A DNA stretch of 42,913 nucleotides from Planctomycetota bacterium (GTDB lineage Bacteria > Planctomycetota > PUPC01 > JACPCR01), in contig JAQBXN010000069.1 in the NCBI GenBank assembly GCA_027625095.1, forward strand, positions 1 through 42,913, read 5' to 3'. Both the position numbers and the translations under genes were made by a program. The notes under the pieces were generated by a model. The model made no database searches and was not told the origin of the DNA. It saw nothing but the letters and a program-made list of their open reading frames with translations. Of the stretch, positions 8,402 to 18,100 are shown piece after piece. The number at the start of each line of letters is the position of its first letter. Position 1 is the first letter of the stretch.

Positions 8402-10240
8402 ATGCAAACACCTGTATTCGAACGTATTCCAAATGGCAAAATTCAACTTCACGACCATGTCAATGATTACCTGAGGGGAATTACCAGGCAATGGTTACTT
8501 GTCGCGCCTCATGCTAATTCAGGGATGCTTGAGATGTTCCGCGACCGCGACCGTCAACCACTGCGAAATCTTGTTCCCTGGGCCGGGGAATTTGCCGGAA
8601 AGTATTTGACGGCCGCGGTGCAAATCCTCCGGCTCACCCAGGACACGGAGCTTGAAAAATACATTGCCGGTTTCGTCCGCAATCTCATTTCTCTTCAGGA
8701 CGAAGACGGGTACCTCGGGCCTTTTCCCAGACAGCATCGTCTCACTGGCTGGGCACCAAACACCGGAAAGGAAGGCGGTAGAACCTGGGATGCCTGGGGT
8801 CACTATCATCTCATGCTCGGCCTTCTGCTCTTCCATGAAGATACCGGTGACAAGCTGGCACTCCGCTGCGTGAAGCGGATGGGCGACCTCTTCTGCAAGA
8901 TGTTCCTGGGAACAGAGAACCGCCTCGTCGATACAGGTTCCACTGAAATGAATCTCGCGCCGGTTCACACGCTCTGTCTCCTGTACAAACAGACGAAGAG
9001 CCAAAAGTATCTGGACCTGGCGTTACAGGTTGTCGAAGAATTTTCGGCAAAGGATCCTGAAGGCGCCCCGCTGGCAGGTGATTACCTGCAGGCGCCCCTT
9101 GCGGGGCAGGAGTTTTTCGAAACGCCCAAACCCCGTTGGGAAAGCCTCCATCCGATCATGGCCCTGGCAGAGCTTTATTGGATCACCGGCGAGCCAAATT
9201 ACCGGGCGGCTTTCGAACATATCTGGTGGAGTATTGTCAGGTTGGATCGGCACAACAACGGCGGATTTTCCTCTGGCGAGAAGGCGCAAGGGAATCCCTA
9301 CCATCCCGGGGCTATCGAGACCTGCTGTACTATCGCCTGGGCAGCGATGAGCGTCGAAATGCTGCGTCTCACGGGCAATTCCATCGTGGCGGATGAATTG
9401 GAACTCACGACGCTGAATTCCGTGATTGGCTTGCATTCCAGCTCCGGCCGGTGGGTGACCTACAACACTCCCATGGACGGAGTCCGCAAGGCGAGCGCCC
9501 ATGACATTGTATTTCAAGCCCGCGAGGGAACACCGGAACTCAACTGTTGCAGCGTCAACGGCCCACGGGGAATCGGCCTCATCAGCGACTGGGCTTTAAT
9601 GCAGGACGAGGAGGGCATCGTCGTGAACTGGTATGGCCCTTCTGTGATGAAGGCGAAGCTGGACTCCGGGGTATCCGTCACCATTGAGCAGGAGACCAGC
9701 TACCCTCAGAAAGGGCAAATCAGCATCCGCGTGAAACCATCCAGGAAGGCCGAATTCTGTCTCAAGCTCAGAGTTCCCTACTGGTCTGAAAAAACAAAGG
9801 CAACACTCAACGGCAAACGAGTAAAGGCCATCCCCGGACATTACCTGAAACTAAAGCAACAATGGAAGCCCGGCGACGTCGTAAAACTTTCACTGGATAT
9901 GGCTCCGCACTACTGGGTCGGCGAACAGGAATGTGAGGGCCTGGTTTCCATGTATCGCGGCCCGATACTGATGACCTGCGACCGCAGGTTTAACGATTCC
10001 GATCTCGCCGACATCTCGCCTATCGATGCCAGAAAACTGGTGGGCAAAATCGTGTCATCCAAAGACAACTACCCTCCTCACCTTTTAATGGAGTTTGAGG
10101 GCAAAGTCGGAACGAATTTACGCCTGTGCGACTTCGGCAGCGCCGGAGAAGGAGGCACGCCGTATCGTTCCTGGCTGAAGATTGACAATGTCGAAAAGGC
10201 TGCATTCAGTCCACTGAACCCTCTCAGAAGCGGGCGCTGA
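8402..10240 (+). CDS. GH127-like (DUF1680) putative beta-L-arabinofuranosidase
   Basis: A 612-residue protein of the DUF1680/glycoside hydrolase 127 family, close to the usual length. The N-terminal two thirds forms the expected (alpha/alpha)6 barrel. The zinc/catalytic set of the characterised family, one Glu and three Cys, can be placed at E306 and C308 (IETCC) and C382-C383 (NCCSVNGPRG). The C-terminal beta domains contain LRVPYWS, the repeated WKPGD and KLSLDM segments, and YRGPILM, all typical. No signal peptide is visible, so it probably acts in the cytoplasm on imported arabinose-containing oligosaccharides. The known reaction of the family is release of beta-L-arabinofuranose; the exact substrate here is inferred. 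It lies 14 bp after the kinase gene and may share its transcript. No strong Shine-Dalgarno sequence precedes ATG 8402. Confidence 0.85.
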   Translation: MQTPVFERIPNGKIQLHDHVNDYLRGITRQWLLVAPHANSGMLEMFRDRDRQPLRNLVPWAGEFAGKYLTAAVQILRLTQDTELEKYIAGFVRNLISLQDEDGYLGPFPRQHRLTGWAPNTGKEGGRTWDAWGHYHLMLGLLLFHEDTGDKLALRCVKRMGDLFCKMFLGTENRLVDTGSTEMNLAPVHTLCLLYKQTKSQKYLDLALQVVEEFSAKDPEGAPLAGDYLQAPLAGQEFFETPKPRWESLHPIMALAELYWITGEPNYRAAFEHIWWSIVRLDRHNNGGFSSGEKAQGNPYHPGAIETCCTIAWAAMSVEMLRLTGNSIVADELELTTLNSVIGLHSSSGRWVTYNTPMDGVRKASAHDIVFQAREGTPELNCCSVNGPRGIGLISDWALMQDEEGIVVNWYGPSVMKAKLDSGVSVTIEQETSYPQKGQISIRVKPSRKAEFCLKLRVPYWSEKTKATLNGKRVKAIPGHYLKLKQQWKPGDVVKLSLDMAPHYWVGEQECEGLVSMYRGPILMTCDRRFNDSDLADISPIDARKLVGKIVSSKDNYPPHLLMEFEGKVGTNLRLCDFGSAGEGGTPYRSWLKIDNVEKAAFSPLNPLRSGR

Positions 10241-10271
10241 AAGGGATTCACGAAAGCAAATGGTGGACTGC

Positions 10272-10316
10272 TTTCCCGGGGTTCGCCCGGCATGGCCATC
10301 TGGGAAGCCCGGGAAA
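10272..10316. repeat. Inverted repeat TTTCCCGGG/CCCGGGAAA
   Basis: A perfect 9-bp inverted repeat (10272-10280 and 10308-10316) with a G+C-rich interior lies about 30 bp after the GH127 stop codon. It could act as a 3'-end stem-loop for that gene or be an extragenic repeat. No T-run follows. Confidence 0.5.
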
Positions 10317-10376
10317 CTCCATGGCAACGCCAGAAAGCAGTTCCCTGAAGTGAACTGGTTATGCCGTCCGCCAGAC

Positions 10377-10661
10377 TCAACAGGTTTGGCTCGTACCATT
10401 AAGCAATGGCCAAATGGATCTGCATACGGCTGCTATGATCACAGCGATAATCGCACCCGTGGGAATTGACATCGAGCATAGTGTGAAGAGGTCGTTGAAG
10501 TCTCTCAAGGTGAGGATCAGTTCTGTGAATATTTCGCAAACAGAAGGGGGATTCGGAACGTTGAGGGCCAGGTAGATACTTGCGGATCCGATCCACAAAA
10601 AGGGCCCAATCATGGCACCGACGAGTCCATATCTAAGATATCTCAAGCATATGTTCTTCAT
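10377..10661 (-). CDS. Small two-helix membrane protein, unrecognised
   Basis: A 94-residue protein whose family I do not recognise. It has two hydrophobic stretches, about residues 9-33 (GLVGAMIGPFLWIGSASIYLA) and 66-84 (IPTGAIIAVIIAAVCR), separated by a polar segment with a charged LTLRDFNDLF motif. The ATG at 10661 is preceded by GGAG nine bases upstream, an acceptable Shine-Dalgarno sequence that supports translation. It is an isolated gene between GH127 and another small frame, and its function is unknown. Confidence 0.5.
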   Translation of the reverse strand: MKNICLRYLRYGLVGAMIGPFLWIGSASIYLALNVPNPPSVCEIFTELILTLRDFNDLFTLCSMSIPTGAIIAVIIAAVCRSIWPLLNGTSQTC

Positions 10662-10851
10662 TGCATGTGCTCCAATTCAACTGGCTTAACGTCTGAAATC
10701 AGAGACTGCGGACAACTGCGTGCGCAGTCGAAGGGGTATAAAACCTGATGGGCACGAATGAGTCCAGATTTGAATCGCTCGAAAGCAGTTCTCTGGATTG
10801 ATTTTGTTATCAATCACTCTACAGCTGAGTGTAAGTGCCAAATCCTAAATT

Positions 10852-11016
10852 CTACGCATCGGGTTCATCGTTGGGCTTACCTCCACGATCCTTGATGTCT
10901 CGATAGATGTATAACATCGTAGCGGAAATGAAGGAGCCCCCTGATACCGCTCCTAGGCCGGGTGCTTCTGTAGAAGCTATCGCGAGAATCACTGCTCCAA
11001 TGAAGATCCATTTCAT
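10852..11016 (-). CDS. Very small membrane protein candidate, 54 residues
   Basis: The last part of a longer open frame encodes a compact hydrophobic peptide: MKWIFIGAVILAIAS, a Gly-rich turn, then a second hydrophobic stretch and the charged end RDIKDRGGKPNDEPDA. This is a typical topology for a tiny two-helix inner-membrane protein. The part of the frame upstream of ATG 11016 (to 11349) reads through repeat-like DNA and is probably not coding. No clear Shine-Dalgarno sequence is present, so the call is tentative. Confidence 0.35.
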   Translation of the reverse strand: MKWIFIGAVILAIASTEAPGLGAVSGGSFISATMLYIYRDIKDRGGKPNDEPDA

Positions 11017-11470
11017 ATCTGTGTCGGATTGATAACAGTTTTGTTGATCAGACAGAATCGTCAGTAGATCCAGATCTGCTGACGGAGGATAAACTTCCGA
11101 GTCAGATTTCAAGGTCTTTGAGATACGAGACTTAGACGTTTCCGGGATGGCCCGAAGGTCAAATCTGCGCGCGGGAGATCCGGATTCTACTGACTCTCCG
11201 TTGCATCCCTGGAGCCACCCCCTACCCCAAGTTGAACACCAAATTGAAAAATTGAAGGCTGCGGCATCGCTTGAGCGCCTGAGAGTGCCAAATTGGGCAC
11301 TTTCCCTTCCAAATGGCGTGTAGTGAAGACCTGCCCCCTTGTAAGGCATCGAAGAGAGGCGATCATATCTTGACAGTGTTATCTCTCTTTACCTCGAAGA
11401 CTTCCTTTTTGTTTTGAAATTGAATTTTCAACAATGTGTCTCAAAGGTGAATGTAATGTACTGGAGCCAT
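11017..11470. other. Gene-poor spacer with a small palindrome
   Basis: I see no supported gene. The near-palindrome GTGCCAAATTGGGCAC is at 11285-11300, inside a stretch whose translation is low-quality. The segment separates the small membrane-protein candidates from the 3' end of the phytanoyl-CoA dioxygenase gene. Confidence 0.5.
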
Positions 11471-12355
11471 TCAGCGGGTCTCCCACCGGCTGGGATTTAT
11501 TCCCGGCGCCTCGGAACGCATCCCGGCCGGTTTGTGCTCCTGTTCAAAAGCTTGCCCCGTTGTATTGAGACTTCGCAAGAAGGGTTTCGCAATGTCCGGG
11601 GCCGCGGCCACCAAATCAGGATCCCACTCCTCAACGGGAAGAATCGGCCCCGCCCATGCCGGGCGGTAGCCAAGCTGAACCAACTCGCGTGGCTTCGAGT
11701 CAAGGTTCGGATGGCTGCCGTGAAACAATAGCGACGGGATGACGACCGCCGAGCCGGCTGGCACGATCAAAGTGATTTCTTCCGGATGGGACTTGTATCG
11801 CTGATACGGACTGGCCTCCGCATGAAACGAAAGATGCGTACGCGGGATCAGACGAAACGGGGCCCGCTCAGCGGTCAGCTCGTCAAGATAATAGAGTATC
11901 CGAACCAGCCGTGGGCAACTCCCCTCATAACCGAACAGGTTCGAACCGTGCGGCTGGCCGTCCGTATGCATCGAAATGCCGGGACAACCGGGGAGCGACC
12001 GCTGAAAGAAACCACGGGTGAATACGATCTCCGGCCCCATCAGATCGTTGAGAAACTCGATCATGGGCGGATACCCGATCAACTCGCCCACGGCCTCGCT
12101 GAGCCATTGGGGTTGTTCAACGGAACGAGTTTGCTGGGTGCTGTAACTCGTGTGCGACATTTCCGCGTCGGCGAGTTCGCCTTTCATTCTACCGATCATG
12201 TCGGGGGGCAGAATCGAGGGGAAGACGACGTAACCTTCGACCTCAAAATGCCGGATCTGCCCAGCACGGGACATCGTTGAGAAATCCGTCCCGTCGATAT
12301 TCATAAAGTCCGCTTCTGGCTGTGGACTCGTCGAGGGTATTTGAGATGAGTTCAT
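11471..12355 (-). CDS. Phytanoyl-CoA dioxygenase (PhyH) family protein
   Basis: A 294-residue non-haem Fe(II)/2-oxoglutarate-dependent dioxygenase of normal family length. The N-terminal FEVEGYVVFPSILPP segment is typical. The iron site is visible as HTD (in ISMHTDGQPHGSN) and the distal His in LLFHGSHPN, and the 2-oxoglutarate-binding Arg is probably the one in KPRELVQLGYR. Relatives hydroxylate small molecules (phytanoyl-CoA, ectoine, halogenated or phosphonate metabolites), and the substrate cannot be predicted here. The ATG at 12355 has AAGGA nine bases upstream. It follows the gene at 12410-14998 by 54 bp on the same strand and may be co-transcribed with it. Confidence 0.85.
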   Translation of the reverse strand: MNSSQIPSTSPQPEADFMNIDGTDFSTMSRAGQIRHFEVEGYVVFPSILPPDMIGRMKGELADAEMSHTSYSTQQTRSVEQPQWLSEAVGELIGYPPMIEFLNDLMGPEIVFTRGFFQRSLPGCPGISMHTDGQPHGSNLFGYEGSCPRLVRILYYLDELTAERAPFRLIPRTHLSFHAEASPYQRYKSHPEEITLIVPAGSAVVIPSLLFHGSHPNLDSKPRELVQLGYRPAWAGPILPVEEWDPDLVAAAPDIAKPFLRSLNTTGQAFEQEHKPAGMRSEAPGINPSRWETR

Positions 12356-12409
12356 GAGTCGAAATTCCTTACGGTGTGAATGAACTGGGGAGTATTGCCC
12401 CGTCGCTTC

Positions 12410-14998
12410 TTAAATCTCTGGCAGCAATCCACGAACCTGGTTCGACATCTCCAGCACGTTGTCCCAGAGATCTTGATCCCAGCGGACGCCCAGGTCTTTG
12501 GCATCGCTCCCTTTTCTTTTGCACGGGCTGGCGTCGTTGAGTCGAAAATCTCCGTTGGATGGATCGCGAAACCTTGGTGGTGAACTGAAAGAATCGCTGC
12601 TCTTGCCGGCCTGCTGTATCCACTCTTCGAATGGGACAGGGTTGCTACCGTCACCATTTGCCGTGATGCCGAGCGTATTCAGGCAGGTGAAGCGGATGCT
12701 CAGATTACCACCCCTCGCGACGACACCTATCCGAGACACAATACTGTTCTGCAAAAACGAATTGGGCGATGGCATCTGCACGACGGCACCGCATTCGTAA
12801 AAGACAGTAGAACGCGCAGCCAGCATGGCCCCGGCGTTTCGGCCAGCACCACGCACGGCAATTTCCTGTGCACCTATTACCAGGCAGTTGTCCAAGACGA
12901 CAGGACTGCTCCCGTTGTTGGCGATAATCGCGGAGACCTCGCCGTGGAGCACGCACTCGGTGAACCGGATGGGGCCTTCGGCGATGACGGCAGTCTGGGA
13001 GTTTGCGGTCGGTTCGCCGGGCACAATTCGCATGCGCGTGAATGTCGAGTTCGGCCCGACCAGTAAGCCACGGACGGTGGGGAAGTAACCCGGCGCACCA
13101 GAGATGACGACTTGCCTGCCGCCCATGCTGATCCCGGAATGAATTGCATTGTCATGAATTTCGATTCGCTTCTCGCGGGGAGCATTGGTGATTGCCTCGC
13201 GGATCGTTGTGAAATCGCCTCTGCCATCTTTACGAATCACCGCGATGCTCGTCAGCTTGCTGTCGCATTCGTTCATCATCACCCGCCAGGAAGGATTGGC
13301 GGCGGTTGAGCGTTGGTACACCTCGGTGCTGGAGTAGCTGTTCTCCAATTCATTCAGATTGAATCGGGTCTCCACCCATCTCCTGGCTTCAAAGTTCGTA
13401 CGAGCATTCGCCCAGAGTTGTCCGGCCTCTTCCTCACGCAGAAGCTGGTCGACTCTTTTTACAAGGCGGGTGATCTCATCGCCGTGATGAAGTGAAACGA
13501 AGTGCGTATCCACGTAATCGCCCTTGAGCTCGAGCAAAGCGCTCTTGGCCATCTGATGACTCTTCGCAGTAATGGCTTCCTGCACTTTGCGGAAAACCTG
13601 CTCCGCCTCGATCTCTCGATGCATCCGAACCCGCAGGGGTAGCAGGCTCACGTAAGGCTCGGGATCTATGCCGTATTCTTTCACCTTCCGAAGGCTATGT
13701 TCGGCAGCGGTAAACACCCCAGATTCAAGCAGATAAATCGACAGTGCAAGCACGTCTTCCTTCCTGGTCAGGTCCAGAGCATCGCTCGCAAGTTCATGAA
13801 ACTCCCGCGGGGTGAAGTCACGCCAGAGTACGCGCTCCTTGTCTTTACCCAGCGGCATCATGCCCTGTCGAGTGGCTTCAACCCTGCTGGGTGAATAACG
13901 CGCTATCTGCCGGAACTTCGCCTTTACCCGCGGCAGCAGCGCTGTCTCTTTTTCAAGGTTTATCGCTCGCACGACCCGCACCAGCATCTTGTCCAGGATT
14001 TGCATGTCCTGGGTGCGCTGATCCAGCAAAGTCATGTATTCCTTCGGCAGTCTTTTTCGTGTAGCCCCCTCCGTTCGCAGACGAACAGATTGCAACAGGT
14101 ATCCTGCGACCTTTTGCGCTTCCTGGAACTGGAAGTCCAGCACAAGCGAATCGAGCAGTTCAATGCCTCGCACAAAATGTTCGTCATCCGCGGCCCGTGG
14201 TTCGACCTTCTCCACTTCGATGACCTCCCCCGTTCTGGAGGGCTCCGCATTTGGTTCCACCGGCAGCTTTTCGGGTGCCGGTTCTTCACTTGCCATCAGT
14301 GATGCCTTCACCTTCTTGATGACCCGCGCCCACTTGGAGGTGAGCAGATTGACAGGGAAGCCCTGAAAAACCTTTATCGCCTCATCTTTCTGCCCCACAC
14401 TGTAGAGGTCGGCGGCCTGCTGTTGTAAATCGGCCAGAACCATCAGCGCTTTCAGATCGCGCTTGTAACGGAGCTCGGATGCCTTCACTCGTGCGATTTG
14501 CCCGACGTCTCCGGACAACTGTTCCAGAGGAGCGAGCAATTCGAGAAGTTTGGGATAATCCACCGGATTGGCAGCCTGGTAGTCCTGAATCTGTTTCAGC
14601 AGGAATTCGTCTGAACTCTCACCCTCCTCTGGTTCCAGGATGGCAATTACATTCGGAGGCAGGCCCGTCGGTCTTGGTGGTTTCGAGTGCTGTTTGCTCC
14701 AGTGGTTCAGCGCAATGAAGGTCGCTGTCGAGAGCAACATGAAGAGGATCGCGACGGTGGAGATGGAAACTCCATCAGAGGGCTGGACACTCGGCAGACG
14801 CCCTGCTCGAGCCCCTGTCCCTCCCATCTGAGGCCGATCTTTGTCCAGGTGTTCGTCAACGGCCTCGCCATCGAATTCGTCCATATCTTCGTCTTCCATG
14901 TCCCTGTCGTCCGCCGGAACGGGTGTGTCATGATCTTCGGAACCGGGCTCTTCGGATTCACCGATGTCAGGACTTTTATTTTCGTGTTTGTCTGCCAT
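12410..14998 (-). CDS. Membrane-anchored protein with C-terminal right-handed beta-helix
   Basis: An 862-residue protein in three parts. Residues 1-75 are a very acidic cytoplasmic tail (for example DDRDMEDEDMDEFDGE). Residues 78-98 are a single transmembrane helix (TVAILFMLLSTATFIAL). The remainder should lie outside the membrane: about 110-570 is charged and helical, TPR-like or coiled-coil. From about 588 a right-handed beta-helix begins with the DGRGDFTTIREAI motif typical of pectinesterase/pectate-lyase folds, but pectinesterase catalytic motifs are not visible. It ends with PRFRDPSNGDFRLNDASPC, a common end of such helices. Similar helices occur as C-terminal domains of planctomycete-type kinases. 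A role in binding envelope or external polysaccharide is inferred. It is divergent from the 1953-residue secreted protein across a 107-bp gap. Confidence 0.7.
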   Translation of the reverse strand: MADKHENKSPDIGESEEPGSEDHDTPVPADDRDMEDEDMDEFDGEAVDEHLDKDRPQMGGTGARAGRLPSVQPSDGVSISTVAILFMLLSTATFIALNHWSKQHSKPPRPTGLPPNVIAILEPEEGESSDEFLLKQIQDYQAANPVDYPKLLELLAPLEQLSGDVGQIARVKASELRYKRDLKALMVLADLQQQAADLYSVGQKDEAIKVFQGFPVNLLTSKWARVIKKVKASLMASEEPAPEKLPVEPNAEPSRTGEVIEVEKVEPRAADDEHFVRGIELLDSLVLDFQFQEAQKVAGYLLQSVRLRTEGATRKRLPKEYMTLLDQRTQDMQILDKMLVRVVRAINLEKETALLPRVKAKFRQIARYSPSRVEATRQGMMPLGKDKERVLWRDFTPREFHELASDALDLTRKEDVLALSIYLLESGVFTAAEHSLRKVKEYGIDPEPYVSLLPLRVRMHREIEAEQVFRKVQEAITAKSHQMAKSALLELKGDYVDTHFVSLHHGDEITRLVKRVDQLLREEEAGQLWANARTNFEARRWVETRFNLNELENSYSSTEVYQRSTAANPSWRVMMNECDSKLTSIAVIRKDGRGDFTTIREAITNAPREKRIEIHDNAIHSGISMGGRQVVISGAPGYFPTVRGLLVGPNSTFTRMRIVPGEPTANSQTAVIAEGPIRFTECVLHGEVSAIIANNGSSPVVLDNCLVIGAQEIAVRGAGRNAGAMLAARSTVFYECGAVVQMPSPNSFLQNSIVSRIGVVARGGNLSIRFTCLNTLGITANGDGSNPVPFEEWIQQAGKSSDSFSSPPRFRDPSNGDFRLNDASPCKRKGSDAKDLGVRWDQDLWDNVLEMSNQVRGLLPEI

Positions 14999-15105
14999 CG
15001 TTCACAGGGATGTTTGGGTGTGGATACGGGGAGAGCGGTTAATATCATGGGCATCCCCATTCTCGGCGCAACGGCGCCGCAAATCTTACATCGAGAACCT
15101 TACCA
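14999..15105. promoter_or_regulatory. Divergent intergenic region between two envelope-protein genes
   Basis: This 107-bp gap separates the oppositely transcribed genes at 12410-14998 and 15106-20967, so promoters for both should lie here or just inside the coding regions. The only forward candidate is an A+T-rich GTTAATATC near 15040 with a poor upstream match (TTGGGT). I could not assign a confident promoter for either strand. Confidence 0.4.
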
Positions 15106-18100
15106 TTGAATTCGCTCAGCACGTTCCTCATCCTGTTGGTAGCGGTTGATCTGTCTTTTTATGCAGAAGAGGCAAAGCACCCGGAGAATTCCGGGAACGT
15201 GCTTTCAATCGGCAGCACGGCATACACTATCGTCAGTGATGCTCAACACGGGGAATACAATCTCGAATTCAATCTTGAACCCGGCAGCAAACCAGTTGAC
15301 CTCATCTTGGGGTACCAGGATCCGAGACGTTTTTACAGCCTGTCTGTCGCCGAAGGCCAGGCCACCCTTACCCGCACCCTCGCGGGCCTGCAGCAACCTT
15401 TCGCACAAGCCAGCATTAAGGACTTCACCAAACTGACCGTCCTTCGAAGGCGACAACGTCTGTCCCTTCAATTCGATGAAGATGTAACACTGCGCGCCAG
15501 TGACGCCTCTTTCCACGAAGGAAAAATCGCCATAGCAATTTCCGAAAACGACCGAAAGCTGCTCAAGTTTCGCTATCAGCCGGTAACGGATGTTTTTTTT
15601 GCAGACGACTTCATGCGTGCGCAAGAAAAGGACACCATCTGGTCAACTCTCTCAGGTGAATGGCAGATAACTTCCACCATCGACAAACACCTCCAGGCGA
15701 CATTTTTCAAAGAAGACAGCTTTTCCCGAAGCTCCAATCCTTTCATATTTGAAGGGACTGGGAGTAAAGAGCTGGCACTGTCGGTTGTCGGACGGAGCTT
15801 CTGGGACGAATATGATTTCAAGTTTTCGATGCGCGGAGGTGGCGGCAGTGGTTGTGCTTTCTTTATCCAGGATGCTTCCCATTACTACGGACTGGTATGG
15901 AAGATCGAGTCTGTCTTTCCGATTGCATCCGAACTACGTCTGTTCTGCCGAGACGCGGAACTTATAAGTGAACTGGCTACAGCAACGCTGCCGGGCAACC
16001 TTAATCAGTGGTATGGCGTCGAAGTCACCGCGGGCCCGGACAGGATTGGCGTGCGGGTCGACGGCCGCAGGGTTCTTGATGTGCCTCACTCTCGTTATTC
16101 GAAGGGCAAGGCTGGTCTATTGGTGGCAGAGGGCGGGCACGCTCAATTCGATGACGTCCAGATTCAAACCCCTACAGCCTGGGAATTGACCTATAAAGAG
16201 TCACTCATGCACGGCAAGGCGATGGCAATTGCCAGACCCGAAGGTAATTCGACCAAGACAGCGCGAGAGGCCATATGGAAAGCAACCGACAATCCGGAAG
16301 GCGCTGCATTAAATGTGCAAGGTGAAAACCTGAGTTCCGTCTACTGGCTGGGCGATGTTGACTGGCGAGCCAACTGCTTCAGCACGACAGTTGAATTGAG
16401 TAACAGAGAAATCGTGGCCGGGATTGTGTTTGACTGGCGCGACGAGCAGAATTTCATGCTCGCGATCAAGGGGGCCGAATCATTAGAATTGGTTCAACAC
16501 AAAGATGGTCAGTTCAATACCCTCGACTCCACAAAATTCGCCCTCCCGAAGGAACGATCAAATTCCATTGCTCTTTCTCTCGACTTGACCGACCGCTCTC
16601 TTGCCAAAGTCTATGTGTATGGAATTCTGGAATTGCGAACAACCCTCCCCCATGAGGTCAAGGGGGGCGCAGGCCTGTTTGCAGCCGGCCAGCGAACCGA
16701 TGCCACATTCCGAAGTAACCGATGGCATGAAACGGTTTCGGAGAATATCGAGGTTCTCGAAGACAATCAGATATTCAATAAGGACGTTTACATGCTCGAC
16801 TGGTCCGCCCCCAAAGGCGCCTGGGTTGAGGGAAAGAGTCAGGACGGGATGCGGGTGTTCTGGCACAAAGGCGACTTTTTCGGTCGTTTTGATCTTGATA
16901 TCCCGTTGAACGTCGCCTCAAGAGAGGGTGAAAAAATCCAGATCTCCAAAACGATGCTGTGCCTCCGGGCAAGGACCGTGGCCGATTTGAATGGCCATCT
17001 GCTCACCCTTGAACCTGCTGATGGAAAGGCCCGACTGAGCCTGAATGATTCTGGACAATTAGTGAAGGACGTTTTGTTTTTACCCGACCCTGAAACTCCT
17101 CTGAAAGTTGAATGCGACGGCCAGTACATTGTCTGCCGTTACCAGGACAAAAATTTGATGACATGGCGCATGAAGAGCAGTGCCACCGGAACTCGCCTGG
17201 GAATAGCGTTCGAGGGCGAGCCTTCTTTTGACAAGATGAGAATCGAGCGCGACCACGTGATTGACGATTTATTTAAATCCGCCCCGACTGACTGGAACGT
17301 AGTTGGCCGTTGGGAAGTCACCAATAAATTTGCTTGTGACCCGCGCTGGTCTTACCTGGCCGCCGAAAGTGACGGTCTCGCCGCCGCATGGTACAAGACC
17401 ACATTCGAGGGAGACATCACGCTCGAATACTACACAGGCATGCGTTATCGAAAAGAGGTGAGTTGGAGTCCCTACTATCCGCGACCGGGCGATATGAACG
17501 CGGTCATCTGCGGTGACGGAAAAAATGTTTTCAGCGGATACACATTCGTATTAGCAGGGTGGCATACAACGACCACGCGCATTTTCAAAAACGGAAAAGT
17601 TGTTGCCGAAGCAAAGAATGTGCAGGTGCCAAGTACCAGATTTGAATACCCGCCCCTGCCCACGCTTCACAGGCGATGGTTTTATGTCAAAATACGAAAG
17701 GAAGGTAACCGGCTTGAGTACTACCTGGACAACCAGCTCATGCTCTCCTGGGAAGATCCAAAGCCCCTGCAAGAAGGTCAGTTGGGGCTCTGGACACAGA
17801 ACAACAGCATGATGGTTGCTCGCGTGAAGACCCAGTATGAAGGGACGAAAAAAAACAAGATTGAGTTCGAACAACCGGCGGAACGGGGCAAGTCGTTGCG
17901 GCTGCATGCTGTTTCACAAAGTCATCCAGGGTTGTATTCAGACTTTACGAATAGTCCTGAAGGTTGGGAAAACCCCAGTGGCGATCAGGGCGCTGCTCCT
18001 GGGGTAGTTCAAAGATCCGGCAGCAATCAATGCCTGCAGATGACAAACATGAATGCGGGTGGAGATTTTGCGGTATCAGCTCCCGCGGCAGGCATCAATC

